Positions 35,156 through 44,565 of a DNA stretch of 64,000 bases are shown here, piece after piece. The position numbers and the translations under genes are program-made. Numbering within the stretch: the first letter of the stretch is position 1; each line of letters starts with the position of its first letter. The notes beneath the pieces were generated by a model. The model did not search any database, was not told where the DNA came from, and saw nothing but the letters and a program-made list of their open reading frames with translations. The DNA comes from Phycisphaerales bacterium (GTDB lineage: Bacteria; Planctomycetota; Phycisphaerae; Phycisphaerales; UBA1924), in NCBI GenBank assembly GCA_028279375.1, contig JANQNW010000003.1:305256-369255 (forward strand), in the 5' to 3' direction.

Positions 35156-35353
35156 ATGATCGCGGTGACCAAGATCAATGGCGAGCGCATCATCATCAAC
35201 GCTGAACTTATCCGGACGGTTGAGTCCACTCCGGACACCGTTATCAAGCTCGTCAATGGCGACTCATTCATGGTCGCTGAGACCATGGAGCAGGTTGTTG
35301 AACTCGCCGTCGAATACGGTCGCAGTCTGAGGACGCTGCTCGCGCCGACGTAG
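35156..35353 (+). CDS. flbD: Flagellar FlbD family protein
   Basis: This 65-residue protein shows the FlbD pattern: KINGERIIINAELIRTVEST, PDTVIKLVNGDSFMVAETME. The family is widespread after flgE and before motA in flagellar operons of Firmicutes, spirochetes and planctomycetes. Its exact role is not established, although it is required for motility in some species. A GGGAGGG ribosome-binding site is upstream. This is distinct from the Caulobacter NtrC-like regulator also called FlbD. Confidence 0.9.
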   Translation: MIAVTKINGERIIINAELIRTVESTPDTVIKLVNGDSFMVAETMEQVVELAVEYGRSLRTLLAPT

Positions 35354-35471
35354 GGTCCGCGTACCTATATAAACCGCTTCGATATCGGGCGCTCAAGTCG
35401 CATGGGCTTCCTTCCGATGCGATTCTCGGAGCCTGCGTTCGCCTTCGGCGCGCTCCGAGGAGTGACGAGCG

Positions 35472-36263
35472 GTGGATATTGCCACAGTCATCGGATTGGT
35501 CGTCGGCGCGATCGTAATCGCAGGAACGATCCTGCTTACAGGTCTCGTCGGGATGTTCATCGACGTGCAGTCGGTGATTGTTGTGATCATCGGTTCCATC
35601 GCTGCGATGTTCATCGCGTTCCCCGTCAAGAGCCTGCTCTGCGTTCCAGGTGTCGCAAAGAAGGCCTTCTTCGCTTCGCCCCCGGATCTCAAGGCGCTGA
35701 TCGATCAACTCGTCGGTCTCGCCGAGATCGCTCGCCGCGACGGCATCCTCTCGCTCGAGAATCATCTGGCGGAAGTTGACGAGCCTTTTGTCGTGCAGGG
35801 CGTGCAGATGGCGGTTGACGGAACAGACCCTGACCTGATCGCACAGATCCTCGACCAGGATCTCGAGAATCAGATGAGTCGACATGAAGTCGGCAAGAAC
35901 CTCTTCTCTGCAGCCGGTCGATACGCCCCTGCATTCGGCATGATCGGAACGCTCATTGGTCTCGTCGCCATGCTTGGCGACATGTCTGACCCGTCGGGCA
36001 TCGGCGCCGGCATGGCGGTCGCGCTGCTCACGACGCTCTATGGCGCCATCATCGCGAACGTGATCTTCCTGCCGCTCGCCGACAAGTTGGCGCTTCGAAG
36101 TGAGGAAGAGTCGCTGGTGAAGCAGATCATCATCAAGGGCGTCATGTCGATCCAGGCCGGGGACAACCCCCGCGTCGTAGAGCAGAAGCTCTGCACCTTC
36201 CTGCCTCTTGCGCTACGCGGGAGCGAAGAGGAGGAGGACGGCGAGATGAAGAAGGCCGCGTAA
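35472..36263 (+). CDS. motA: Flagellar motor stator protein MotA
   Basis: This 263-residue inner-membrane stator subunit starts at GTG 35472 with GAGGAG upstream. Four membrane helices are visible: about 2-22, 28-50, 150-170 and 182-205. The third and fourth contain YAPAFGMIGTLIGLVAMLGD and ALLTTLYGAIIANVIFLPLA, with the conserved prolines of the ion channel. The cytoplasmic loop between helices 2 and 3 is charged for contact with FliG. A 118-bp gap precedes the gene; I see no convincing promoter in it. It pairs with motB downstream (14 bp). Confidence 0.94.
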   Translation: MDIATVIGLVVGAIVIAGTILLTGLVGMFIDVQSVIVVIIGSIAAMFIAFPVKSLLCVPGVAKKAFFASPPDLKALIDQLVGLAEIARRDGILSLENHLAEVDEPFVVQGVQMAVDGTDPDLIAQILDQDLENQMSRHEVGKNLFSAAGRYAPAFGMIGTLIGLVAMLGDMSDPSGIGAGMAVALLTTLYGAIIANVIFLPLADKLALRSEEESLVKQIIIKGVMSIQAGDNPRVVEQKLCTFLPLALRGSEEEEDGEMKKAA

Positions 36264-36277
36264 CACGGGCGCACACG

Positions 36278-37033
36278 ATGGCAAAGAAGAAGTGCAAATG
36301 CCCCGCGGGAATTCCAGAATGGGTTGTCACCTACGGCGACATGATGTCGCTGCTCCTGACCTTCTTCATTCTGCTGGCCGCCTTCAGTGAGCTGAAGCGC
36401 GACCATGAGTATCAGCGCGTCGTCACCGCTGTGAAAGAGGCGTTTGGCTACTCCGGCGGCGTGGGCGTCCTGCCGACCGATGACCCGCCGCTTCGGTCGA
36501 TGATCGAGAGCCTCGAGCAGCTCGCCATGAAACAGCTCGATTCGTCACGCATCAGCCAGTCGAATGAGCAGGGCATCAGCGGCCGAGAGACCACGGTCTC
36601 GCGCGTGCATGACGGACTCAAGTTCACAATTGGCGGCAACCTGACTTTCCGACCGGGGTCAGCGGAGTTGCTTGAGGGCGCGAAGCCCGAACTCCTGAAG
36701 GTCGCCAAGCTCCTGCGTGGGCGGCGCAACAAGATCGAGATCCGGGGCCATGCCGCGAAGAAGCCGCTGCCGGCCGATTCGCAGTTCGAGGATCTGCTCG
36801 ATCTCTCTTACTTCCGGGCGAAGGCCGTCGGTCAGTTTCTCGTGGAGGAGGGCGGCATCGAACCCGAGGTGATTGTCCTGAACGCTCGGGGCGACTCCGA
36901 GCCTGTCGAGGCACGGACGTATTCGCCTGAGGAGCAGGCGATCAACCGTCGGGTGGAGGTTCTTCAGACCGAGTCCATCGTGGATGACCTGCATCCGGAC
37001 CCGGATTACGCCGACGAGAGTGTCGCCAGATAG
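36278..37033 (+). CDS. motB: Flagellar motor stator protein MotB
   Basis: In this 251-residue protein, a short Lys/Cys-rich cytoplasmic start (MAKKKCKCPAG) leads into the single helix VTYGDMMSLLLTFFILL, where Asp21 is the ion-carrying residue equivalent to E. coli Asp32. The C-terminal OmpA-like peptidoglycan-binding domain (about 115-240) has IEIRGHAAK and LSYFRAKAVGQFLVEEGGIE. The GHAAK replaces the usual GHTD at the PG-binding loop, a small variation. It anchors the stator to the cell wall. Confidence 0.93.
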   Translation: MAKKKCKCPAGIPEWVVTYGDMMSLLLTFFILLAAFSELKRDHEYQRVVTAVKEAFGYSGGVGVLPTDDPPLRSMIESLEQLAMKQLDSSRISQSNEQGISGRETTVSRVHDGLKFTIGGNLTFRPGSAELLEGAKPELLKVAKLLRGRRNKIEIRGHAAKKPLPADSQFEDLLDLSYFRAKAVGQFLVEEGGIEPEVIVLNARGDSEPVEARTYSPEEQAINRRVEVLQTESIVDDLHPDPDYADESVAR

Positions 37034-37061
37034 CTGACATCGATAACCGGGGACGGACGCC

Positions 37062-37577
37062 ATGAGCGAACAAACCAGCGAAAAGCAGGCGAAGAAGGGA
37101 CTCCCGATCAAGACGATCGTCGTCGTCCTCGGTCTCCTCGTCATCGAGGCGGTCGTCGTCATTGGCGCTGTCACGATGCTCGGCAAGCCGAACGAGGTGC
37201 AGGGGCAGGGATTCGTTGATGAGACGCCGGGAATCGACGAGCAGATGAGCGAGGTTCTCATCGTCGCCGACAAGTTCCCGAATCATCACACCGGACGCGT
37301 GTGGCTCTGGGACACCGAAGTGCAGGTGAAGGTGAAGGGCAAGCACCTCGAGCACGTCCAGTCAATCGTGCAGGACCGCAGCGCGGAGCTGAAGTCGGGC
37401 ATCGGGCGCATTATCCGGACCGCCCACCACAATCATCTCAAGGAGCCCAACCTCGAGACGATCTCGCGTCAGCTTCGCGAGTATCTCTACGGCGTCTTCG
37501 GGCAGGACGCGGAGGGTGAGGACCGTCTCCAGGAGGTCTTCCTCCCGAGGTGCGTGGGATTCCCAGCGGACTTCTGA
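37062..37577 (+). CDS. fliL: FliL-family flagellar basal body-associated protein
   Basis: This 171-residue protein has one N-terminal helix (about 18-38, IKTIVVVLGLLVIEAVVVIG) after a polar tail, then a periplasmic domain with the FliL style LEHVQSIVQDRSAELKSGIG and LREYLYGVFGQ. FliL forms rings around stators and supports torque. Sequence conservation in the family is low; the call rests on the layout and on its place after motB. A 168-bp non-coding gap follows, where fliM would normally be found. Confidence 0.8.
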   Translation: MSEQTSEKQAKKGLPIKTIVVVLGLLVIEAVVVIGAVTMLGKPNEVQGQGFVDETPGIDEQMSEVLIVADKFPNHHTGRVWLWDTEVQVKVKGKHLEHVQSIVQDRSAELKSGIGRIIRTAHHNHLKEPNLETISRQLREYLYGVFGQDAEGEDRLQEVFLPRCVGFPADF

Positions 37578-37745
37578 TTCGGCAATCCTTGCGCATCCTG
37601 TGCGCGATCCGCAAAAGCTGCGGACCTCCTGAAACCCTCGCCGATAGTCAGATGCCTTCGCATCTCGACGCGCTTCCGGAGCGCTCGGACGCGATGGCGC
37701 CGACGTGGCCACAGGCGGCGGAGTCCGGCCGAAGAGAGGCTCAGG

Positions 37746-38291
37746 ATGAGCGAGAACGAAACCGGCGAACCGGTCGATCCGAAGGATCAGCAGACACCTG
37801 AAGAGCAGGAGTCCGAAAGCGCCGCGCCTGAGGCGAGCGCAGATTCTGCGCCTGCTGCGGACTCCTCGGACGAGGAAGCGGCAGGCTCCGAAGATGGCGC
37901 CGACGCGGAGGCCGCGCTGGACGCCGTCGAGGGCGCCGTGGCAGATCTCGCTGAGGAGACTGCTGAGGCTGCCGTCGGCGCCAACGGCGACGCCCAGTCA
38001 ATGGACCTCCCCGATCTCGCGGGCGTCGACGCGGCCGAGGGCGCCGGAGGCATGGATCTCCTTTCCGACGTGAATCTGGACGTCAAGATCGAACTCGGGC
38101 GCACCATGATGTACGTCGAGGACGTGCTGAAGCTCGCGCAGGGCGCCGTCGTCGAGTTGAACAAACTCGCCGGAGATCCGGTGGATGTGTATGTGAATGA
38201 CCGGCATGTGGCTCGGGGTGAAGTGCTGATTCTCAACGACAACTTCTGCGTGCGAATCAATGAGATCCTGCATGCGATCGGTCAGGATTGA
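37746..38291 (+). CDS. fliN: Flagellar motor switch protein FliN
   Basis: In this 181-residue protein the first about 100 residues are a low-complexity acidic Ala/Glu/Asp extension. The C-terminal about 75 residues form the SpoA (surface presentation of antigens) domain: [20 protein letters not shown], then [20 protein letters not shown] and FCVRINEIL. FliN forms the base of the C-ring and binds FliH. No FliM gene is next to it. The SpoA domain seems intact, so it should assemble; the partner must come from elsewhere. The start at 37746 has AGAGAGG upstream. Confidence 0.9.
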   Translation: MSENETGEPVDPKDQQTPEEQESESAAPEASADSAPAADSSDEEAAGSEDGADAEAALDAVEGAVADLAEETAEAAVGANGDAQSMDLPDLAGVDAAEGAGGMDLLSDVNLDVKIELGRTMMYVEDVLKLAQGAVVELNKLAGDPVDVYVNDRHVARGEVLILNDNFCVRINEILHAIGQD

Positions 38292-38357
38292 CACGGGCGC
38301 ATTGACGCCTTGAAGAGGAACGGTGGCGGAGCCACCTGAGACTGCCAGGACGGCGAC

Positions 38358-39212
38358 ATGATGAGTTGGTGCAGCGCGCCGGCGGCGATTCTCAGTCTCT
38401 CGCTGGCGACCACAATCTTCCCAGGGACGACGCCGAGCGCTGTCGCCGCATCCGAGGTCGAGATCGGCGACGTCACAGAGTCTCCGAGTTCGGCGCCGAC
38501 GGATCCGTCGAGTGATCGGCAGAGCGCCTCTGATGCATCCCGAGCGACTCTGGACACATCAGCCGTAGAGAACACACCTCTTGGGCGACCGAGCGCGATC
38601 GGTGAAGTCTCGACTGTAGATGACACGGAGAGCGCCTCGCCTCGCGGGCTGATGTCAGATGCGATCCGCACTGGCGGCGCTCTCGTCCTCGTCATCACCC
38701 TGATATTCGGTCTGCGCTTTCTCCTGAGGAGGATGGGCGCGCTCCAGGCCGGCCTCGTCGGTCAACTGGGTCCCGGCGGCAAAGCGCCGTCCGGTGTTGT
38801 CGCCGTCCTGGGCAGGTATCCCGTGAGCCGGGGGCAGACGCTGGTGCTGCTCCAGGTCGGCGTGCGCGTGCTGCTCCTTTCGCAGTCGAGTTCCGGGCTC
38901 CGAACACTCAGCGAACTGACCGATCCCGAGGAGGTCGCCCAGTTGTTGCTTAAGACGCGCGATGAAGACGGACAGTCGATGTCCGAGCGATTCCGAACGC
39001 TCCTCAAGGGCGCGTCACAGGATCCATCGCTCATCGGGGAGCCCGGCGAGATGGATTCGGGAGGTCCGGTCTCGATGCGTATCGCCGGTGGCATGGCGGA
39101 TGTCGGCGTTCCCGTCGAGGCTGCGGATCAGGATGAAGACACCACGAGCTCGCTTGACGGAGTGGCCTCGCTCAGAAAGCGGCTCGCAGCGATCTCGGAG
39201 ACCGAGGACTGA
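38358..39212 (+). CDS. fliO: Flagellar biosynthesis protein FliO
   Basis: This 284-residue protein has an N-terminal hydrophobic segment (about 8-30), probably a signal peptide, a Ser/Thr/Glu-rich periplasmic stretch to about 105, one membrane helix (about 110-128, GALVLVITLIFGLRFLL) and a cytoplasmic FliO domain with VVAVLGRYPVSRGQTLVLLQ and VGVRVLLLSQSSSGLRTLSE. FliO helps assemble the FliP pore. It is long compared with enterobacterial FliO (about 120 residues), as in several other phyla. It overlaps fliP by 1 bp. Confidence 0.85.
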   Translation: MMSWCSAPAAILSLSLATTIFPGTTPSAVAASEVEIGDVTESPSSAPTDPSSDRQSASDASRATLDTSAVENTPLGRPSAIGEVSTVDDTESASPRGLMSDAIRTGGALVLVITLIFGLRFLLRRMGALQAGLVGQLGPGGKAPSGVVAVLGRYPVSRGQTLVLLQVGVRVLLLSQSSSGLRTLSELTDPEEVAQLLLKTRDEDGQSMSERFRTLLKGASQDPSLIGEPGEMDSGGPVSMRIAGGMADVGVPVEAADQDEDTTSSLDGVASLRKRLAAISETED

Positions 39213-40066
39213 TGCGACAGATCGTTGTCGTCATCCTGGTCTTCCTCTTCGGGTCGCTTTCGGCGGCAGGCGCTCCGGGCGTTTCATCGAGCGTCGTGAG
39301 CGACCTGAACCCAGTTTCGGCGCTCGAGAGCGCTGCTGAAGCGCTTCCGGGATTCGAGGGCGGCCTGAGCGGCGCTCTGAATGTGCTTGTGCTGTTGACG
39401 GTGCTCTCACTGGCGCCAGCGATCATCATCATGACGACCTCGTTCGTCAGGATCATCGTCGTGCTGGGTCTGCTGAAGCAGGCGCTCGGAACACAGACTC
39501 TGCCGCCGTCTGGCGTCATCTTCGGCCTGGCGCTGTTCATGACGATGATGATCATGTCGCCGACGGTCGATCGGATCTACGACGAGGCGATTCAGCCGTG
39601 GAACGACGGCGAAATCACGAATCAACTGGAGATGTGGCGTCGGGCCAAGCAACCGGTGCGCGACTTCATGTTCGATCAGATTGAGGCGACCGGAAACTGG
39701 TCTGGCGTCTACCTCATGCTGAACTACAAGGGCGTCGACACCTCTCGCCCGGAGCAGTTGACGCGCTCAGATGTTGACACACCCTCTCTTTGTTGCGCGT
39801 TCATGATCAGTGAGTTGAAGGTGGCCTTCCTGATGGGGTTCAAGGTCTACCTGCCGTTTCTGGTCATCGACATGGTCATCGCGAGTCTGTTGATCTCGAT
39901 GAGCATGATGATGCTGCCGCCTGTGCTGATCAGTCTTCCGTTCAAGATTCTTCTCTTCGTCTTGGTCGACGGCTGGCAGCTCGTTGTTGGCGGATTGATG
40001 ATGAGTTTCTCACAGGAGAGCGCTGTCGCGGAGCTCACCGGCTCCGTTGTTCGTGGTGGTCCGTGA
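39212..40066 (+). CDS. fliP: Flagellar export gate protein FliP
   Basis: This 284-residue core pore protein has a cleavable signal peptide (1-22, ending in AAGA). The first helix pair shows LTVLSLAPAIIIMTTSFVRI and VVLGLLKQALGTQTLPPSGV, both near-invariant. A periplasmic loop includes LTRSDVDTPSL, and the C-terminal part has FMISELKVAFLMGFKVYLPF and MMMLPPVLISLPFKILLFVL. Five FliP with FliQ and FliR form the export channel. Length and signatures are standard. Confidence 0.96.
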   Translation: MRQIVVVILVFLFGSLSAAGAPGVSSSVVSDLNPVSALESAAEALPGFEGGLSGALNVLVLLTVLSLAPAIIIMTTSFVRIIVVLGLLKQALGTQTLPPSGVIFGLALFMTMMIMSPTVDRIYDEAIQPWNDGEITNQLEMWRRAKQPVRDFMFDQIEATGNWSGVYLMLNYKGVDTSRPEQLTRSDVDTPSLCCAFMISELKVAFLMGFKVYLPFLVIDMVIASLLISMSMMMLPPVLISLPFKILLFVLVDGWQLVVGGLMMSFSQESAVAELTGSVVRGGP

Positions 40067-40087
40067 CGTGGCCGAGAGCAAAGACCG

Positions 40088-40348
40088 ATGGTGATCGACG
40101 AATCCCTGATCGACATCGTGCGTCAAGCGCTGACAGTCGCGCTGAAGATCGCTGCGCCCATTCTCGGCGCCGGTGTCGCGATCGGTCTGATCATCAGCAT
40201 CATCCAGTCCGTGACATCCATCCAGGAACAGACGCTGAGTTTCGTGCCCAAGATCTTCGGGATGATCATCATCACGATCATCATCATCTCGTGGATCATT
40301 CAGCGCATCGCAGAGTTCTCGATCACCATGTTCAATCTCGCCGGCTGA
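40088..40348 (+). CDS. fliQ: Flagellar export gate protein FliQ
   Basis: This 86-residue hairpin membrane protein has two helices (about 15-37 and 52-74): ALKIAAPILGAGVAIGLIIS and FGMIIITIIIISWIIQRIAE, joined by the conserved SIIQSVTSIQEQTLSFVPKI. Four copies wrap around the FliP/FliR pore. Normal length (about 89). It sits in the conserved fliP-fliQ-fliR order. Confidence 0.95.
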   Translation: MVIDESLIDIVRQALTVALKIAAPILGAGVAIGLIISIIQSVTSIQEQTLSFVPKIFGMIIITIIIISWIIQRIAEFSITMFNLAG

Positions 40349-40372
40349 CTCAAGAGGGATACGTGACCGATC

Positions 40373-41152
40373 ATGCCCGGCTCGGAACTGCTGCTTCAGC
40401 ATGTGCTTCCCTTCGGCGCCGTCCTCGCGCGCCTCGCGGGGATTTTCTTGATGACGCCTGCGATCGGGAGTCAGTCGGTGCCGGTGCGCGTCAAGGCGCT
40501 CATGGCGCTCTTCCTCGCGCTGGCGCTCTATCCGGTTCTCCCCGTCGAGACGCAGTCGACGCAGAACCTGACCATGGTCGATCTCATTCCGGTCCTCGTC
40601 GGAGAGGGGCTCATCGGTCTTGCGATCGGCGCGCTGATCAGTCTGCCGGTGCTCAGCGTCCAGATGGGCGGCCAGATCATGGGCCAGCAGATGGGCCTCG
40701 GCATCGCATCTGTATTCAACCCGGCGTTGGAGACCGAGGGCGATGTTGTCGGCCAGATTCTCCTGTATCTCGCGCTGCTCATCTTCCTGAGCTTCGACGG
40801 CCTGGAGATAGCGCACTACGCGCTGATCGAGAGCTTCTCGACGGTGCCAATCGGCGGCCTCGCTATCGACCGTGCGCCGCTCGAACTCTTCGTCGGACTG
40901 CTTCAGAGCGGCATGCATCTGGCGATTCGAATCGCGGCGCCGATTCTCTGCATTCTCTTTCTCGAGACGGTGGCGGTCGGATTTGTCATGAAGACCGTGC
41001 CGCAGCTGAACATTCTGAGTTTCGGGTTTCCCGTGAAGATCATGCTCGGGATCTTCACGACCATTGCGTCGCTCACAGCGATCGCCGGCGCGACGGGAGT
41101 CGAGCTCGAGCGAACGTTCGAAATCATTCTCGATTGGGTTCTTTCGCTATGA
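40373..41152 (+). CDS. fliR: Flagellar export gate protein FliR
   Basis: This 259-residue protein with about six membrane helices shows the FliR pattern RLAGIFLMTPAIGSQSVPVR, 'GEGLIGLAIGALISLPVLSV' and GGQIMGQQMGLGIASVFNP. It is structurally a FliP-FliQ fusion and closes the export gate ring. Length is usual. Twenty-four bases separate it from both fliQ and flhB. Confidence 0.95.
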   Translation: MPGSELLLQHVLPFGAVLARLAGIFLMTPAIGSQSVPVRVKALMALFLALALYPVLPVETQSTQNLTMVDLIPVLVGEGLIGLAIGALISLPVLSVQMGGQIMGQQMGLGIASVFNPALETEGDVVGQILLYLALLIFLSFDGLEIAHYALIESFSTVPIGGLAIDRAPLELFVGLLQSGMHLAIRIAAPILCILFLETVAVGFVMKTVPQLNILSFGFPVKIMLGIFTTIASLTAIAGATGVELERTFEIILDWVLSL

Positions 41153-41176
41153 CCATCATCCCGACGAGGCGCCGAC

Positions 41177-42247
41177 GTGGCTGAAGACCTCGGCGAAAAG
41201 ACCGAAGAGCCGACAGCGCGAAAGCGAATGGAATCGCGGCGCAAGGGTCAGGTCGCCAAGAGTCAGGACCTCTCGGCGGCGCTGATTCTCGCCGGCGCGA
41301 CGCTGCTGCTGGTCGCGTTCGGGGACGACATCTTCGGCGGTGTCGCGATGATCATGCGGCGCGCTCTGGATCCGGTTGCGCTCGGAGGGAACATCGACGC
41401 GGCCAGCGCAGGACAAGCCGTGGCGCTCTCGATGGGTCGGATGTTCTGGATCATCGGGCCCGTGCTCGCGCTGATGGGCCTGATCGCGCTCATCGATCAG
41501 CTCAGCCAGGCTGGTCTGATGCTCAGCGTCGAGGCGATCAAACCCAACCTCAACAAGCTGAATCCAATCTCAGGGACGGCCAAGTTGTTCTCGCGCCGGA
41601 ATCTCGTCAAGGCGGTCGTGAACATCCTCAAAGTCGCGCTTCTCGGCGCGGTCGCCATCATCATCATCCGCCGCGACATGGCAGAGATTGTGGCGTTGCC
41701 CGGCCTCACGTTGCTCTCGGCGATCAAGGTGATCGTCGGGCTCGTCATCGAACTGGCCGCCTGGGCGCTCGCGATCATGCTTCTTCTCGGAACGATCGAT
41801 CGCGTCTACCAGTCCTGGCAGCAGACCCAGGATTTGAAGATGACGAAGCACGAGGTCAAGGAGGAGCGGAAGTCGTCAGAAGGCGACATGGAGATGAAGG
41901 CGCGCCGCATGCGACTGGCGCGCGAGATTCAGCGGCAGCGCATTCAGAGTGACGTTCCGAAAGCTGACGTCGTTGTCACCAACCCAACGCACTACGCAGT
42001 GGCGCTCAAGTACGACTCGGATGAATCCAATGCGCCGCGCGTTGTCGCCAAGGGCATTGACATGCTCGCAGTGCAGATCCGACTGGTCGCCTCGGCGCAT
42101 GGCGTGCCGATCGTCGAGCGGCCGCCGCTGGCGAGGGCGCTCTATCGCAGCGTCGAGGTCGGCGAGGAGATTCCGATCGATCTCTACGAAGCCGTGGCGG
42201 AGGTCCTCGCGTACGTCTACCGACTGGAGGGCCGCATGGCGTCCTAG
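41177..42247 (+). CDS. flhB: Flagellar export switch protein FlhB
   Basis: This 356-residue export gate protein has four membrane helices in the first about 210 residues. The cytoplasmic domain contains the autocleavage motif Asn269-Pro-Thr-His272 in VVTNPTHYAVALKY, so cleavage and the rod/hook-to-filament specificity switch with FliK should operate. The N-terminus has EKTEEPTARKRMESRRKGQV, typical of FlhB, and residues about 215-245 hold MTKHEVKEERKSSEGD. Length and motif position match the E. coli protein closely. Confidence 0.97.
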   Translation: MAEDLGEKTEEPTARKRMESRRKGQVAKSQDLSAALILAGATLLLVAFGDDIFGGVAMIMRRALDPVALGGNIDAASAGQAVALSMGRMFWIIGPVLALMGLIALIDQLSQAGLMLSVEAIKPNLNKLNPISGTAKLFSRRNLVKAVVNILKVALLGAVAIIIIRRDMAEIVALPGLTLLSAIKVIVGLVIELAAWALAIMLLLGTIDRVYQSWQQTQDLKMTKHEVKEERKSSEGDMEMKARRMRLAREIQRQRIQSDVPKADVVVTNPTHYAVALKYDSDESNAPRVVAKGIDMLAVQIRLVASAHGVPIVERPPLARALYRSVEVGEEIPIDLYEAVAEVLAYVYRLEGRMAS

Positions 42248-42261
42248 TGCGCAGCTAAGAG

Positions 42262-44442
42262 ATGGCGATCAAAGCACTCGACACCCCGGCCCCCAAGTGG
42301 GCGATGACGTTGGCTCGTCATCGTGGGCTGATCGTGCCGCTCGGGTTCATGATGCTGCTTGCAGTCATCGTGGTCCCGATCTCGCCGGTGCTGATGGACA
42401 TCTTCATCGCGATCAACATCAGCGTGGCCGTCATCATGCTGATGACGACCGTCTATATGTCGCGGCCGCTTGAGTTCAGCGTCTTCCCGTCGCTGCTGCT
42501 TGGCACAACCCTGATGCGACTCGTCCTGAACATCGCGTCTACGAGGTTGATTCTCACGGCGGACGCCGACACGCCGCAAGAAGCAGTCGGCGTCGCCGGC
42601 AAAGTGATCAGCGCCTTCGGGACCTTCGTCGCCGGTGATTCGCTCATCGTCGGTGTGATCATATTCCTGATTCTCATCATTGTGCAGTTCGTCGTGATCA
42701 CGAAGGGCGCCACGCGCATTAGCGAAGTGGCGGCCCGATTCACACTTGACGCGATGCCGGGCAAGCAGATGGCGATCGACGCGGATCTGAACGCCGGTAT
42801 CATCGACGAGCGCGAGGCGCGTACGCGCCGCGATCAGGTCGCGGACGAGGCTGACTTCTTCGGCGCCATGGACGGCGCCAGTAAGTTCGTACGCGGCGAC
42901 GCTATCGCCGGCATCATCATCACGTGCGTCAACATCATTGGCGGATTCACGGTCGGCGCCCTTGAGAAGGGCTGGAGCGCCCAGGAGACGGCGAGCCTCT
43001 TCACGCGCCTGACGATCGGCGACGGCCTCGTCTCACAGATTCCGGCGTTCGTCATCTCGATCGCTGCCGGACTCATTGTCACGAGAGCGAGCGCCAAGGA
43101 CTCGCTCGGCGAGGAGATCGCGGGTCAGATGTCGAATCGCCCGATCGCGCTTGTGATCGGCGCCGGATTCATGACGCTTTTGGCTTTCACGCCGCTTCCG
43201 ACAACGCCCCTTCTTGCCATGGGATTGGCGATGGGGAGCATCGCCTTCATGACGACTCGTAATAAGCGCGCCGGTGAGATCGCGCGTCAACTCGAGGCGC
43301 GCGAGGAGGCGGAGGCGGCGACGCCTCAGGCGCCTGAAGTCGAGTCGCTCTTGAAGGTCGACACGATGGAGCTCGAGATCGGTTTCGGACTCGTGGCGCT
43401 CGTGGATAAGAACCAGGGGGGCGACCTGCTCGATCGCATCTCAGCGATTCGTCGGCAGGTCGCTGTCGAACTCGGATTCGTGATGCCGCCAGTGCGCATT
43501 CGGGACAATATGGGCATGGAGGCAAACGCCTATCGGGTGAAGATCCGAGGCGCCGCCGTCGCAGAGGGCCAGGTGCATCCCGATCGGCTGCTCGCGATGG
43601 ACTCCGGCATCGCCACCGGCGAACTCGAGGGCATACCGACAAGTGAGCCCGCGTTCGGTCTCACCGCGTGGTGGATCACTCCGGCACAGAAAGCGCAGGC
43701 CGAAGGCATGAACTTCACCGTCGTCGATCCGACGAGCGTGCTCGCGACGCATGTCACTGAAATCGTCAAGAAGCACTCCGAGGAGCTCCTGACGCGCGAG
43801 GAGGTGAACAACTTGATCGAGCAACTCAAGGCGAAGTCCCCGCGCCTCGTGGAGGAGGTTGTGCCGGGAGTCGTGAAGCCAGGCGAACTGCAGAAGGTGC
43901 TGCAGAATCTGCTGCGCGAGCGCGTATCCGTGCGAGATCTCGAGACGATCCTCGAGACGCTCGCCGACTGGGCGCCCAAGACACAGGATCTCGATGTGCT
44001 CACGGAGTACGTACGCAACGCCTTGCGCCGTGGCATCTGTCAGGACTACGCGGTGCCGCCCGAGCCGGAATCGCTCGGGCAGGACCTGGGCCGGCCACGC
44101 AAGGATCGAATCGTCTGCGTCACGCTCGATCCGGCGTTCGAGGACATCGTGAACTCGTACATCGATCGATCAGGCGCCGGGACGAGTGTGAACATGCCCG
44201 CACGCGTCGCGTCTGAGCTCTCGCGCCAGATCATCGAGTCGTTGACGCCCTCGATCAACGCCGGCAATCCGCCGGTCGTCATCGCGTCGCCGCAAGTCCG
44301 CGCCGTCGTCAGGCAGATGCTGGAACCCCACTTGCCTGGCGCCGCTGTTCTCGGATACAACGAGATCGTGCCGGAAGTCGACGTCGAGTCAGTCGGACTC
44401 GTCGCGCCGCCGGCGCCCGCGGAGGCCGACGCCGTCGCGTGA
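42262..44442 (+). CDS. flhA: Flagellar export protein FlhA
   Basis: This is the 726-residue major export-gate component. Eight N-terminal membrane helices (about 20-330) flank the FHIPEP region, with ITKGATRISEVAARFTLDAM and MPGKQMAIDADLNAGIID near 150-180 and SQIPAFVISIAAGLIVTRAS. The cytoplasmic nonamer-forming domain (about 360-700) has ELGFVMPPVRIRDNM and TREEVNNLIEQL. It uses proton motive force with FlhB. It ends 123 bp before flhF, in a gap with no clear regulatory sequence. Confidence 0.97.
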   Translation: MAIKALDTPAPKWAMTLARHRGLIVPLGFMMLLAVIVVPISPVLMDIFIAINISVAVIMLMTTVYMSRPLEFSVFPSLLLGTTLMRLVLNIASTRLILTADADTPQEAVGVAGKVISAFGTFVAGDSLIVGVIIFLILIIVQFVVITKGATRISEVAARFTLDAMPGKQMAIDADLNAGIIDEREARTRRDQVADEADFFGAMDGASKFVRGDAIAGIIITCVNIIGGFTVGALEKGWSAQETASLFTRLTIGDGLVSQIPAFVISIAAGLIVTRASAKDSLGEEIAGQMSNRPIALVIGAGFMTLLAFTPLPTTPLLAMGLAMGSIAFMTTRNKRAGEIARQLEAREEAEAATPQAPEVESLLKVDTMELEIGFGLVALVDKNQGGDLLDRISAIRRQVAVELGFVMPPVRIRDNMGMEANAYRVKIRGAAVAEGQVHPDRLLAMDSGIATGELEGIPTSEPAFGLTAWWITPAQKAQAEGMNFTVVDPTSVLATHVTEIVKKHSEELLTREEVNNLIEQLKAKSPRLVEEVVPGVVKPGELQKVLQNLLRERVSVRDLETILETLADWAPKTQDLDVLTEYVRNALRRGICQDYAVPPEPESLGQDLGRPRKDRIVCVTLDPAFEDIVNSYIDRSGAGTSVNMPARVASELSRQIIESLTPSINAGNPPVVIASPQVRAVVRQMLEPHLPGAAVLGYNEIVPEVDVESVGLVAPPAPAEADAVA

Positions 44443-44565
44443 CAAAGGTGATTCGTGCGCGGCGGTGCAAAACCGAACCTTAGCCGGGGCGCGATCCGAA
44501 GAATAAGAACCGATTCACGGACTTCGGCAGGATGCCGAATCTGTAGTACGCCATGGAGGGCACGC

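Noticed and set aside
35354..35471. Possible sigma28 (TAAA at 35370-35373 plus GCGCTCAA 15 bp later) or sigma54 site before motA
   Set aside because: Only about half of the -10 positions match for sigma28, and the -12 element for sigma54 reads TCGC; chance matches are frequent in such GC-rich DNA.
37550..37801. A frame spanning the fliL-fliN gap that might be a remnant of fliM
   Set aside because: The translated text shows no SpoA, CheC-like or other FliM motif, so I see no evidence of a decayed fliM.
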